Shown here: positions 25,289-34,057 of the stretch, in pieces
How the letters are laid out: the number at the start of each line of letters is the position of its first letter
Position numbering within the stretch: position 1 is the stretch's first letter
Assembly: GCF_016616095.2 (NCBI RefSeq)
Contig: NZ_CP067089.2
Coordinates: forward strand, 1,984,001 to 2,048,000
Origin: Breznakiella homolactica
GTDB taxonomy: Bacteria; Spirochaetota; Spirochaetia; Treponematales; Breznakiellaceae
Direction: 5' to 3'
Length of the DNA stretch: 64,000 nucleotides
Made by a program: the position numbers and the translations under genes
The notes under the pieces: model-generated
What the model was told of the DNA's origin: nothing
Database searches by the model: none
What the model saw: only the letters and a program-made list of their open reading frames with translations

Positions 25289-26296
25289 TTATTTTTTTTC
25301 TTTTGCGGTCCGTTCAAACTGGTATCGCCTGTAAAAAGAATACAGTTCCTTACCGTATTCACTCAGTTCCCATTGTTCGTCGCCCTTGTTTTCGCCGGCC
25401 AGGCTGACTATCCGGAACGCCCTGAAATCGGTCATAATTTTCTTTACCGTGTTTGACGGCGTGGGATAATCCTTACGGATTTTTTTTGCCAGATCCGGGT
25501 TCAGTACGTTTCCGAGAAACCGAGAAAGCTCGGATGTCGTTTTAACCGAGTACAGTTCCGGGGCGAGGATTTTGAAAAGTTTAATATATCTGAAGTTGCG
25601 GGTGTTCTCCCAGTTTTCGCCGTTCACGTAAAAGAAGCTGATCGGTTCCTTGTTGTACGCCAGGAGCCGGAGGGTATACTTCATTTTAACCTTGATCCGG
25701 GACATTATTTCCTTGTCTTCGATTTTAAGCTCATAACGCAGTTTGGCGTTTTCCCGGCTGAGGCGGCCGAGCTCATTCGCGGCGGAGGCTTCCATGATCT
25801 GGTCGGACCGGACCCAGCCGGTACGCGGTTCGATACTCATGGTCCTGATCAGCAGCCCCCTGGATTTATTAACCAGGTCGCCGCTGTTGGACCACCGTTC
25901 ATGGGGATTTTCCAGCAGCTTCGTTTTAAAATCATTGAGGCGCTTGTTGCTTTCCTTGTCCTTTTCAATCCGCGAAGGGGATTTCCGCGCCTTATCCGCC
26001 ACGACCATGGCAATTACCGGGATGCCCCGCTTCCGCGCCTGGATATATTCTTTTTCGGCAACGGAAGACTTGTCCCCAAGCATGTTGTATTTATGGGCAG
26101 CAACCGCGAGAAAATAATCACAGTCATCTATTGTTTTTTGTATGAAGGCCCATTGTCCGGGATCGCCCGCGTCAAACTGGTCCATAGTAACCGGGATATG
26201 GCCTAATTCAATCACCATCTTAGCCAGTTCGTGGCGCTCATTCTTTAAATCATCCAGGGTAGAGCTTATGTACACATGGTACTTTTTTTCCATCAT
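25289..26296 (-). CDS. DUF4062-domain protein with coiled coil and C-terminal winged-helix-like region
   Basis: A 335-residue protein. Residues 1-95 match the DUF4062 pattern (YHVYISSTLDDLKNERHELAKMV, then FLAVAAHKYN), a Rossmann-like domain related to TIR or nucleotide-processing folds and often found at the N-terminus of defence-related STAND ATPases. Residues 175-205 look coiled-coil and 205-335 may be winged-helix. There is no ATPase domain. GGAG stands 7 bases before the ATG. It is divergent from a WYL regulator gene and convergent with a small XRE gene, so it sits between two regulators. A defence or stress-effector role is possible but unproven. Confidence 0.82.
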   Translation of the reverse strand: MMEKKYHVYISSTLDDLKNERHELAKMVIELGHIPVTMDQFDAGDPGQWAFIQKTIDDCDYFLAVAAHKYNMLGDKSSVAEKEYIQARKRGIPVIAMVVADKARKSPSRIEKDKESNKRLNDFKTKLLENPHERWSNSGDLVNKSRGLLIRTMSIEPRTGWVRSDQIMEASAANELGRLSRENAKLRYELKIEDKEIMSRIKVKMKYTLRLLAYNKEPISFFYVNGENWENTRNFRYIKLFKILAPELYSVKTTSELSRFLGNVLNPDLAKKIRKDYPTPSNTVKKIMTDFRAFRIVSLAGENKGDEQWELSEYGKELYSFYRRYQFERTAKEKK

Positions 26297-26418
26297 TCAT
26301 TTTCTCCATTCCATGGTAATGAGCATAGTTCCGGAATCGTAAGAAAACCCACTCATTTTTTTTATCTTTTTTAAGCATAGTTTTCATATCAAAAAAAAGC
26401 AACCTTTATCTTGAAACT

Positions 26419-26433
26419 TGACACAATATGTCA
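26419..26433. promoter_or_regulatory. Palindrome TGACA-N5-TGTCA upstream of the WYL gene
   Basis: An inverted repeat that overlaps a TTGACA hexamer (26418-26423), a likely -35 box for the WYL gene 29 bases downstream. A second TGACA/TGTCA palindrome lies after that gene at 27395-27410, so both are candidate sites for the WYL regulator itself. Confidence 0.55.
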
Positions 26434-26461
26434 CAATTATACATGATAAACGGATAAAACT

Positions 26462-27379
26462 ATGCAGATACACCGACTGTTCGAAATCCTTTACCTGCTG
26501 CTGGATAAAAAGCAGGTCACCGCCAAGGAGCTGGCTTCCCAGTTTGAGGTTTCTTCCCGGACCATATACAGGGACCTGGAAACCCTCTGTGAAGCGGGCA
26601 TCCCGATTTATACGATCCAGGGCAAGGGAGGCGGAATTTCCCTGATGGATTCATTTGTTCTCGATAAGGCGCTGCTTTCGGAAAAAGAGCAGAATGACCT
26701 GCTCATGTCGCTCCAGAGCCTCGGGGCTTCCGGCGCGGTCGATTCGGGGCCTATTCTTTCAAAACTGGCGGGAATATTCCGAAAACCGGCGGTAAACTGG
26801 ATCGAAGTCGACTTTTCCCGGTGGGGAGCCGCCGGGGGAGAAAAAAAGAAATTTGACCTTCTGCGGACAGCCCTGATTGAGTCACGGATGATACGGTTTA
26901 CCTACTTTGATTCCCAGGGAAAAACCACAGCCAGGTACGTCTGTCCCGTAAAACTGTTTTTTAAATCCCGGGCCTGGTATCTGCAGGCGTATGCCCTGGA
27001 AAATAAAAGCCACCGGACCTTTAAGATAAACCGCATGTTTACCATCAGCATCTGCCGGGAACAGTTTAAACGGGAGGAACTTCCCCTGCTCCCTTCGGCG
27101 GATGAGATTCAGGAAAATACATGGCCCTATACGGAACTGACCATAAAATTCTCTCCCGCCGTAGCGTACCGCCTGTATGATGAGTTCGATGCCCGAACAG
27201 TGGTGAAACGGCCCGACGGATACTATGAAGTCACGGCGGCCATGCCCGAGGACAGCTGGCTGTACAGCTTTATTCTTTCCTTCGGGGACAGCGCGGAGGT
27301 ACTCAAGCCGGAACGGGTCAGATCGCGGCTTAAGGAGTATCTGATGGCCATGAACCGCCTATACAACGAAAATTCATAA
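26462..27379 (+). CDS. YafY-type WYL-domain transcriptional regulator
   Basis: A 305-residue regulator: N-terminal HTH_11 winged helix (LFEILYLLLDKKQVTAKELASQFEVSSRTIYRDLETLCEAGIPI), then a WYL ligand-binding domain about 135-215 (MIRFTYFDSQGK, RAWYLQAYALENKSHRTFKINRM) and a WCX-like tail. WYL domains bind nucleotides or nucleic acid fragments in studied cases. It is divergent from the DUF4062 gene and is followed by a small zinc-ribbon gene that probably shares its regulation. Confidence 0.9.
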   Translation: MQIHRLFEILYLLLDKKQVTAKELASQFEVSSRTIYRDLETLCEAGIPIYTIQGKGGGISLMDSFVLDKALLSEKEQNDLLMSLQSLGASGAVDSGPILSKLAGIFRKPAVNWIEVDFSRWGAAGGEKKKFDLLRTALIESRMIRFTYFDSQGKTTARYVCPVKLFFKSRAWYLQAYALENKSHRTFKINRMFTISICREQFKREELPLLPSADEIQENTWPYTELTIKFSPAVAYRLYDEFDARTVVKRPDGYYEVTAAMPEDSWLYSFILSFGDSAEVLKPERVRSRLKEYLMAMNRLYNENS

Positions 27380-27391
27380 AAAAAGATTTTA

Positions 27392-27413
27392 ATATGACAA
27401 ATTGCTGTCATAT
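27392..27413. promoter_or_regulatory. Palindrome ATATGACA-N6-TGTCATAT upstream of the zinc-ribbon gene
   Basis: A 22-bp inverted repeat in the 76-base gap before the zinc-ribbon gene, sharing the TGACA/TGTCA half-sites with the palindrome upstream of the WYL gene. The spacer is one base longer than there. Confidence 0.55.
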
Positions 27414-27455
27414 TATATCAGCTAAAATAAAGCATCAAACACCAAGGAGAAAAAA

Positions 27456-27722
27456 ATGGAAAATCAGATCTTTTGCCAGAGCTGCGGTATGCCTTTGAAC
27501 GGAGAAGCGGATTTCGGCACCAATGCCGACGGAACGAAAAACCAGGATTACTGCTCGTACTGTTACCAGTCGGGGGCTTTTACCAGTGATACAACCATGG
27601 AGGAAATGATCGAAGTCTGCGTTCCCCATATGTCCGGCGCCAATTCGGGGATGAGCGCGGAGGAAGCCAGGAAACGGATGACCCAGTGGTTCCCGACCCT
27701 GAAACGCTGGAAAAAGGCGTAA
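27456..27722 (+). CDS. Small zinc-ribbon protein
   Basis: An 88-residue protein with two Cys pairs in an N-terminal zinc ribbon (CQSCGMPL at about 8-15 and YCSYCYQSG at about 35-43), matching the putative zinc-ribbon family PF12674 by pattern, followed by a helical tail ending in TQWFPTLKRWKK. AAGGAG precedes the ATG. Small proteins of this type frequently accompany YafY-like WYL regulators; the role is unknown. Confidence 0.85.
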   Translation: MENQIFCQSCGMPLNGEADFGTNADGTKNQDYCSYCYQSGAFTSDTTMEEMIEVCVPHMSGANSGMSAEEARKRMTQWFPTLKRWKKA

Positions 27723-27795
27723 CCGCCCCTGCGGATCCGGGGACATTCCCCGGACCGCGGCGGAAAAAATGTAAAAAATTCAGTATATTTAAGAT

Positions 27796-29244
27796 ATGAA
27801 AAAAAATGGAACCATGATGCAGTACTTTGAATGGTATCTGCCCGCAGGAATGCTCTGGAAACAAATCGCCGAACAGGCGGAAGAGCTCAAAAACAACGGA
27901 ATTACCGCCCTCTGGATACCGCCGCCCTATAAAGGAAGCAGCGGGATCAAAGACGTAGGATACGCGGTATACGATCTGTATGACCTGGGAGAATTCGACC
28001 AGAAAGGAACTGTTCCCACCAAGTACGGAACCAAGGATGAACTCCTGGCTGCGATACAGGCGGCCCACCAGCACGGCATGCAGGTCTACGCCGATATTGT
28101 CCTGGACCACAAAATGGGAGCCGACGCAACGGAAACCGTGGCGGCCAAGGAGTACAACCCGGAAAACCGGAACGAACAGGAAGGGGCAAGCAAGGAAGTT
28201 ACCGTCTGGACCCATTTTACCTTTCCGGGGCGCAATAAAAAATATTCGGATTTTGAGTGGCACTGGAACGATTTTGTTGCCATTGACTGGGATGAAAAAC
28301 GGGATGAAAAGGGCATCTTCAAATTCCGGGGAAAGGAATGGCAGGAAAATGTTGACGGGGAACTGGGCAATTACGACTACCTCATGGGTGCGGATATTGA
28401 TCTCAACAATCCCGATGTGGTGGAAGAATTAACCAAATGGGGGTACTGGTTTCTTAAGACCACCGATGTGGACGGGTTCCGCCTTGACGCGGTCAAGCAT
28501 ATGGAATTTACATTTTACCGTGACTGGCTGGAAACCCTCAGAAAGGAAGTCAAGGAAGAACTGTTCAGCGTCGGGGAATACTGGCAGAGCGATTACAATG
28601 CGCTGAAAAACTATATCGAAACAACAGAAGGCACCCTGTCCCTGTTTGACGTTCCCCTGCATTTCAAATTCAGTGAAGCGTCGAACCAGGGAAACAAATT
28701 TGATATGCGGACTATTTTTGACGGCACCCTGACCAAGGATGATCCGCTCCGGTCGGTCACCTTTGTGGATAACCACGATACCCAGCCGGGCCAATCCCTG
28801 GAATCCTGGGTACAGGATTGGTTCAAACCTCTGGCGTACGCGCTGACCCTGCTCAGGGCCGAAGGGTATCCCTGTGTTTTTTACGGCGACTACTATGGGA
28901 TTCCTCATAACAATATACAGCCCAAGAAGGATATGCTGGTTCCCCTGCTCAAGGCCCGGGAACTCTACGCGTACGGGGAACAGCACGATTACTTTGACCA
29001 CGCCAATACCATCGGATGGACCAGGGAAGGCGACGATGAACACGAAGGGTCAGGCCTCGCGGTGGTGCTTACCAATGGCAGCAGCGGGGACAAAGTAATG
29101 TATGTCGGGAAAAAATTCGCCGGGCACCAGTTCCGGGATTATACCGGAAACCGGACGGAACTGGTTGCCATCGGGGAAGACGGCAACGGCAAGTTTCCCG
29201 TAAACGGCGGGTCCGTTTCCGTATGGGTGGATAAAAAAGATTAG
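27796..29244 (+). CDS. Cytoplasmic alpha-amylase, GH13
   Basis: A 482-residue alpha-amylase without signal peptide, similar in layout to intracellular AmyA/GH13_5 enzymes. Conserved regions in order: DIVLDHKMGAD (region I), GFRLDAVKHM (nucleophile Asp), LFSVGEYW (acid/base Glu) and FVDNHDTQPGQS (third catalytic Asp). It would cleave alpha-1,4 glucans or maltodextrins in the cytosol, for example stored glycogen or imported dextrins. No clear Shine-Dalgarno sequence precedes the ATG; an alternative in-frame ATG lies 6 codons later. Strong hairpins follow the gene. Confidence 0.95.
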   Translation: MKKNGTMMQYFEWYLPAGMLWKQIAEQAEELKNNGITALWIPPPYKGSSGIKDVGYAVYDLYDLGEFDQKGTVPTKYGTKDELLAAIQAAHQHGMQVYADIVLDHKMGADATETVAAKEYNPENRNEQEGASKEVTVWTHFTFPGRNKKYSDFEWHWNDFVAIDWDEKRDEKGIFKFRGKEWQENVDGELGNYDYLMGADIDLNNPDVVEELTKWGYWFLKTTDVDGFRLDAVKHMEFTFYRDWLETLRKEVKEELFSVGEYWQSDYNALKNYIETTEGTLSLFDVPLHFKFSEASNQGNKFDMRTIFDGTLTKDDPLRSVTFVDNHDTQPGQSLESWVQDWFKPLAYALTLLRAEGYPCVFYGDYYGIPHNNIQPKKDMLVPLLKARELYAYGEQHDYFDHANTIGWTREGDDEHEGSGLAVVLTNGSSGDKVMYVGKKFAGHQFRDYTGNRTELVAIGEDGNGKFPVNGGSVSVWVDKKD

Positions 29245-29329
29245 TCCGTTCCCGGAAAAGGGCAGATTCGGATTCCCGGCTTAAAACCGGCGGATTGCGG
29301 TGGACCAGAAGCCAATAATTCCGTATAGT

Positions 29330-29359
29330 ATAGTCAAATAATTTGAATTATTTGACTAT
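29330..29359. repeat. Perfect 14-bp inverted repeat after the amylase gene
   Basis: Arms ATAGTCAAATAATT and complement with a two-base loop. AT-rich, so as DNA it looks like a protein site or cruciform rather than a classical terminator. Confidence 0.75.
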
Positions 29360-29373
29360 TTCCGATTGCAAGT

Positions 29374-29415
29374 GTTTCTGATGCAAGGAATTAGTTAATT
29401 CCTAACATCAGAAAC
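29374..29415 (+). repeat. Long two-part hairpin before the YesL-like gene
   Basis: Outer arms GTTTCTGATG (29374-29383) and CATCAGAAAC (29406-29415); inner arms AGGAATTA/TAATTCCT around a GT loop. The paired TTGC and GCAA just outside extend it. It lies 25 bases upstream of the next ATG, in the leader of that gene. Confidence 0.75.
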
Positions 29416-29439
29416 GCAAAGTTAAGGGGTATATACGGT

Positions 29440-30213
29440 ATGATTGGATTTCTCATAAAGAAGACATTTTTCGATCTCTGGGATAATATGTTCCGGGTCG
29501 CCCTGATCAATATCGGTTTTATTGCATCCCTCGCGATCCCCGTACTGCTTCCGTCGGTTCTCGAATCGGTTCCCGCCGCGGCGATTGCGGTTATTGTGAT
29601 CGGGGTATTATGGTGTTTCGTGTACCTGTCCGCGGCGGCTCTGTGCGTAAAATCGATTTCCGACTACGGATCCTTCGGGTTCCGGGATTTTTTCCAGAAC
29701 CTTAAACTAGCCTGGCCGTCGGGGATTGTGCTTGGCTTGATTGTCCTGCTCATGCTGTTCCTGGTGAACGTCGGCATCCCCTTCTACCTTGCCATGGATT
29801 CCATGGTCGGGCTGCTTCTGGCGGCGGTCATTTTCTGGACCCTGGTGGTGGGGATACTGTCTTTCCAGTTTTTCTTCGCGGTCCGGGCCCGGCTGGATAC
29901 AAAGCTGTCCAAGGTTATTAAGAAGTGTTTTATCTTCTTTTTCGACAACCCGGGGCTGTGTTTCTTTTCCCTGCTCCACAATATAGTTATTCTGGTGATA
30001 TCCGCCCTGCTGGCGTTCCTGTTTCCCGGCCCCGCGGGGATTCTGCTGTACATGGACGAAGCCATGCGGCTCCGCCTGTTAAAGTACGACTGGCTTGAGG
30101 AGAATCCCGAAGCCGACCGCAGAAAAATCCCCTGGGACGCGCTTCTTATTGAGGAACGGGAAAAGACCGGTACCCGGTCTTTCAAAAACTTTATTTTTCC
30201 CTGGAAAGATTAA
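29440..30213 (+). CDS. YesL/DUF624-like integral membrane protein
   Basis: A 257-residue protein with about six hydrophobic helices (about 20-40, 45-70, 95-118, 120-148, 172-198) and a charged C-terminus. The N-terminal block FLIKKTFFDLWDNMFRVALINIG and the overall layout resemble the DUF624 (YesL) family, which often accompanies sugar uptake genes but has no defined reaction. Its relation to the amylase gene upstream is only positional. Confidence 0.75.
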   Translation: MIGFLIKKTFFDLWDNMFRVALINIGFIASLAIPVLLPSVLESVPAAAIAVIVIGVLWCFVYLSAAALCVKSISDYGSFGFRDFFQNLKLAWPSGIVLGLIVLLMLFLVNVGIPFYLAMDSMVGLLLAAVIFWTLVVGILSFQFFFAVRARLDTKLSKVIKKCFIFFFDNPGLCFFSLLHNIVILVISALLAFLFPGPAGILLYMDEAMRLRLLKYDWLEENPEADRRKIPWDALLIEEREKTGTRSFKNFIFPWKD

Positions 30214-30271
30214 GGGGTCACCCTCTGCCGGAATCCGCGCGGCTAATTGTCTTTGTAAGCCGTTTTTTGCG

Positions 30272-30297
30272 GGCCATTTCCGCTTAAGGAAATGGCC
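30272..30297 (+). terminator. Terminator after the YesL-like gene
   Basis: Perfect 10-bp stem GGCCATTTCC/GGAAATGGCC with a 6-base loop, followed by the moderately T-rich TGTTTGTGT. It lies between convergent genes. Confidence 0.7.
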
Positions 30298-30319
30298 TGT
30301 TTGTGTATAGCGGCTCAGG

Positions 30320-31318
30320 TTATTGTTGATTTTTAGGATTTTTTATCCTGCGGATTTTTCCCTTTTTGGTGCCGTCACCGATCATGATTACCGCGAGAAT
30401 TATCATCAGTCCCTTTACCACCATCTGCGGTTCCGACGGAATCGTAAGCAGGTTCATAATATTGGTGATTGAATAGATTATCAGCCCGCCAATAACCGAA
30501 CCGATTGGCCCGCCGGTTCCGCCGGCAAGTGAGGCGCCGCCGACAACCACAGCGGCAATTGTATCCAGTTCATAACCCTTTGCGAGCAGCGAGCTTCCCT
30601 GGGTAAGCTGCGCGGCGAGAACGAGCCCGCCCAGTCCGGACAGTAATCCATTTATTGTATAAACCTTCAGAAGTGAACGTTTAACCGGTATTCCCGACAG
30701 ACGAGCGGATTCGGAATTTCCGCCTATTGCGTAAAGGCTTCTTCCGAATGTGGTGTAGTGCATTACAAACGCGGCAACAAGCATAACCGCAATGAATAGA
30801 ATTACCGGATTTGGAATTCCCAGAGTTTTTCCGGAAAACGCCCAGATAAAATTATTATCGTAGATACCAATGAGACTTCCGGACTGAACGAGATACGCAC
30901 AGCCCCGGACGATGCTCTGGGTCGCAAGGGTTACTACAAAGGGTGTTATTTTTGCACCTGTCACAAGTGCCCCGTTGACCGCTCCCCATAAAGCCGATAA
31001 TCCAAGCGCGCAGGCGGCGGCGATAACCGCGGGGATGCCCTTAGCCATCATGACTGCGGAAATTACGGTCGCAAAAGCCGCAATGGAGCCAACCGAAAGA
31101 TCAATACCGCCGGTGACCACGACAAAAAACTGTCCCACCGCAATGATCGATATTACGGCAGAAAACTGAAGAATGTTTCCCAAATTACGGGATGTTAAAA
31201 AGTACGGAGAAACTATTGAACCGACCACCACTGTAAGAATCAAAACTAATACTAAGTAATTGGAAATCAGCTTCTTTCCGAAGGTTACCAATAACTGTTT
31301 GCCGCTTTCTGCGTTCAT
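30320..31318 (-). CDS. Sugar ABC transporter permease, RbsC family
   Basis: A 332-residue permease of the ribose/branched-chain type with 8-10 helices; GGIDLSVGSIAAFATVISA and the loop ARLSGIPVKRSLLKVYTINGLLSGLGG are typical. It is the last gene of the glycyl radical enzyme operon, 17 bases after the ATPase gene, and forms the membrane channel of an RbsABC-type importer. Confidence 0.95.
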   Translation of the reverse strand: MNAESGKQLLVTFGKKLISNYLVLVLILTVVVGSIVSPYFLTSRNLGNILQFSAVISIIAVGQFFVVVTGGIDLSVGSIAAFATVISAVMMAKGIPAVIAAACALGLSALWGAVNGALVTGAKITPFVVTLATQSIVRGCAYLVQSGSLIGIYDNNFIWAFSGKTLGIPNPVILFIAVMLVAAFVMHYTTFGRSLYAIGGNSESARLSGIPVKRSLLKVYTINGLLSGLGGLVLAAQLTQGSSLLAKGYELDTIAAVVVGGASLAGGTGGPIGSVIGGLIIYSITNIMNLLTIPSEPQMVVKGLMIILAVIMIGDGTKKGKIRRIKNPKNQQ

Positions 31319-31335
31319 AATGCTATCTCCCGCCG

Positions 31336-32856
31336 CTACTGGAATAAATTTAAAATTGAGTCCTCAGACTCGATATCATCGTGGGATATTTTTCCCTTAA
31401 TAACACCCTGGTGCATGATAAGAACTTCGTCGCACATAATTGCTTCACTGATTTCGCTGGTTATCAGAATTACTGAATTTCCGGCTTCCGCATATTGGCG
31501 GATAAGCTGGTAAATTTCTTCCTTAGCGCCGACATCAACACCCCGGGTTGGTTCAGCGAAAATCAGGATATTGCAGTTACTGACCAGCCATTTCGCAAAA
31601 ACCACCTTCTGCTGGTTTCCGCCGCTCAATGCGGCTACCGGCTGCAGGTAATTATTTGAACATTTCAGCTTCACCTGACGGGCCATGTTTCCGACCACTT
31701 TTGCTTCTTTTACCCGGTTCATCACCGAAGCCCTGCTGAATGCCTTTAAACTCGCCAGAGACATGTTATGGGTTATGGACAATGGCAGGACCAGGCCCTG
31801 AAGCTTTCGTTCTTCCGGCAGCAGACCGAGGCCATACCGGACAGCATCCTGGGGGCTTTTGATTTTTACTTCCTGGTTATGTATACATACCCGGCCTTCC
31901 TTGAGAGCTTTGCCGTCAAAGAGCATCAGGGCCAATTCGTTCTGACCGCTTCCGACCAACCCGGTAATGCCGAGGATTTCTCCTTTATGGAGTTCGAAAT
32001 TGATATTGCTTATATTCGCTCCGTTTCCGATATTTTCGGCGGAAAGAACCACCTCGTCAGTCCCCCCTTTTCCTAAACGGACCGCTTTTCCTTCAAGGGT
32101 GCTTTCCATAAGCGATGTCTGCAGATCCTGGCCGATCATCGCCTTGACGAGGAATTTTTCATCCACTCCCTGGAGGGGATACGTATCAATTTTCTTTCCA
32201 TCCCGCAGAACTGTTGCTTTTCCGCAGAGCTGAAGCATTTCATCCAGCCTGTGGGAGATAAAGATAAAAGTAATGTCCTGCTCCGCCGAGAGGGTTTTAA
32301 GAACCGAGAAGAATTTTTCCACATCGGGCTTGGGCAATGCCGCGGTGGGTTCATCGAGCAGAACAATCTTTGCCTTATGATGAAGGGCTTTTCCGAGCTC
32401 GACACACTGTTTCTGGGCCATACTCAGAGAGCTGATCGGCACTGTGACATCAAGGGAAAATCCGAGCCACGACATAATTTCCCGGGCTCTTTTATTCATG
32501 GTTTTCCAGCTGATAATCCCCATCTTGTTTCTCGGCAGGGATTCAAGAAAAATATTCTCCGCCACGGAGAGGGCCGGAATAAGACTCAGCTCCTGAAAGA
32601 TCGTAAAAATTCCAGCCTTCTGGGAGTCCCGGGGATTATGGATGCTGGCTTTTACGCCGTCAATTATTATCTCGCCGGAATCCGGTATTTCCACACCGGA
32701 AATCATTTTTACCAGGGTCGATTTTCCCGCGCCGTTCTGCCCCAGAAGACCATGGATTTCCCCTTTATGCAGATCCAGGGAAAAATCAGCGAGGGCGTGA
32801 ACCCCGGGATATGTTTTATTGAGATTTCTAAGCTTTAATAACGGCTGACTATTCAT
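31336..32856 (-). CDS. Sugar ABC transporter ATPase, RbsA/MglA family
   Basis: A 506-residue protein with two ABC cassettes. The first has GQNGAGKSTL, signature LSMAQKQ and Walker B IVLLDEPTAALP; the second has the degenerate P-loop GLVGSGQNELA, LSGGNQQK and ILIFAEPTRGVDVG, as usual for monosaccharide importers. It powers the permease that follows. The activating-enzyme gene is 26 bases upstream. Confidence 0.96.
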   Translation of the reverse strand: MNSQPLLKLRNLNKTYPGVHALADFSLDLHKGEIHGLLGQNGAGKSTLVKMISGVEIPDSGEIIIDGVKASIHNPRDSQKAGIFTIFQELSLIPALSVAENIFLESLPRNKMGIISWKTMNKRAREIMSWLGFSLDVTVPISSLSMAQKQCVELGKALHHKAKIVLLDEPTAALPKPDVEKFFSVLKTLSAEQDITFIFISHRLDEMLQLCGKATVLRDGKKIDTYPLQGVDEKFLVKAMIGQDLQTSLMESTLEGKAVRLGKGGTDEVVLSAENIGNGANISNINFELHKGEILGITGLVGSGQNELALMLFDGKALKEGRVCIHNQEVKIKSPQDAVRYGLGLLPEERKLQGLVLPLSITHNMSLASLKAFSRASVMNRVKEAKVVGNMARQVKLKCSNNYLQPVAALSGGNQQKVVFAKWLVSNCNILIFAEPTRGVDVGAKEEIYQLIRQYAEAGNSVILITSEISEAIMCDEVLIMHQGVIKGKISHDDIESEDSILNLFQ

Positions 32857-32882
32857 CAGACAGTTCCTCCCGGATACACAGG

Positions 32883-33839
32883 TTAGATTTCCTTAAATTG
32901 GTATGAAGCCAGCAGTTCCCTGTAAGGTTTGAGAGATTCCTCCGTACAGGGTTCAAGGTCGGTCAAGGAATACTCAATTCCCAGGTCTTCATACTTTCCG
33001 CGGCCCAGTCTGTGGTAGGGCATAATTTCCACGGAAGTTTGCGGCGACAGATTGCCCTTCACGAAATCAAGGATATTCCGGAAATCAGGCAAAGATGAAA
33101 CAGTCGGGATAACCGGTATTCTGACGGTGAAATCTTTCTGCAGGCGGTCCATCAGTTTTGACATTTCAACCGCGTTGCTTAATACGAGCTCGTTTCCAGT
33201 TCCCATAAAAGTTTTATGGAGCTCATTGTCAAAGAGTTTTATATCAAGGAAAAGATAATCCAGACTGTTCAATAACTTTTCAAAAACTTCCCAGGATGCG
33301 ATGCCGCAGGTTTCCATCGCGGTAGTTATTCCCAATGATTTTGCCCGTTCCAGAAGGGAATACGCGAAGGCATCCTGCATGGATGCTTCACCGCCGGAAA
33401 GGGTTAAACCTCCGACCCGGCTCTTCTGGTACATCAGCTCATCCTTCATAACCTCACGGATTACTTCATCGACGGTTTTCAATTCCGCCACAGCCCGGAT
33501 CGCCTTCGCGTAACACTGCTTCGTGCAGGGAAAAACGTTGAGCCCTTCTTTATAACAGGTCTCCCTGCAGATCTTACGGTTGTAAGCCTGCCGGCCGTCT
33601 TCTAGCGTTACCGCGCCATGGGGACAAAGGCTTACACAGCGGTGGCATCCGATACACTTATCCTTAAAGAAAACAAGTTCATTATGTAAATTCTGGGATT
33701 CAGGATTACAGCACCAATTACAGCGCATGGGACAGCCTTTGAGAAAAACAACAGTTCTTACCCCAGGTCCGTCATGAATGCTCCAACGCTGAATATCAAA
33801 AACCAAACCCTTGTCCGCACCCAATTCACCCTTTGCCAT
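32883..33839 (-). CDS. Glycyl radical enzyme activase (radical SAM)
   Basis: A 318-residue radical SAM enzyme that installs the glycyl radical on the partner enzyme. It has the radical cluster motif CxxxCxxC (GCPMRCNWC), then two further ferredoxin-like Cys clusters (CIGCHRCVSLCPHG and the region CRETCYKEGLNVFPCTKQC), as in activases of glycerol dehydratase and CutC types but not PflA. The ATG at 33839 has GAGGAG 5 bases before it; an upstream in-frame ATG at 33944 has none. Two hairpins precede the gene, which may keep its level below that of the enzyme. Confidence 0.94.
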   Translation of the reverse strand: MAKGELGADKGLVFDIQRWSIHDGPGVRTVVFLKGCPMRCNWCCNPESQNLHNELVFFKDKCIGCHRCVSLCPHGAVTLEDGRQAYNRKICRETCYKEGLNVFPCTKQCYAKAIRAVAELKTVDEVIREVMKDELMYQKSRVGGLTLSGGEASMQDAFAYSLLERAKSLGITTAMETCGIASWEVFEKLLNSLDYLFLDIKLFDNELHKTFMGTGNELVLSNAVEMSKLMDRLQKDFTVRIPVIPTVSSLPDFRNILDFVKGNLSPQTSVEIMPYHRLGRGKYEDLGIEYSLTDLEPCTEESLKPYRELLASYQFKEI

Positions 33840-33942
33840 GGTACTCCTCAAACAGTTCTTCGATATATTTGAAAAAGAACAAAAGCCATATTTAAAAACC
33901 CTCGCCGCTGGTTTGGGCAAATTTTTAATATACCATAGTGAC

Positions 33943-34044
33943 AAAAAGCCTAGCCTATGGATGGCTTTTGAATATTTATTGCCTCGCCGGCAGAATGGAA
34001 TCTTACAACCCGGAATGGTTCCGTTATCTGCAGAACCATTCCGG
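33943..34044 (-). promoter_or_regulatory. Two hairpins between radical-domain and activase genes
   Basis: In transcription order: a perfect 12-bp stem CCGGAATGGTTC/GAACCATTCCGG (34010-34044), then a stem AAAAGCC/GGCTTTT (33944-33969) that on the minus strand ends in a T5 run, a weak terminator shape. Together they would allow partial read-through into the activase and transporter genes. Confidence 0.65.
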
Positions 34045-34057
34045 ATCGGTATAACGC

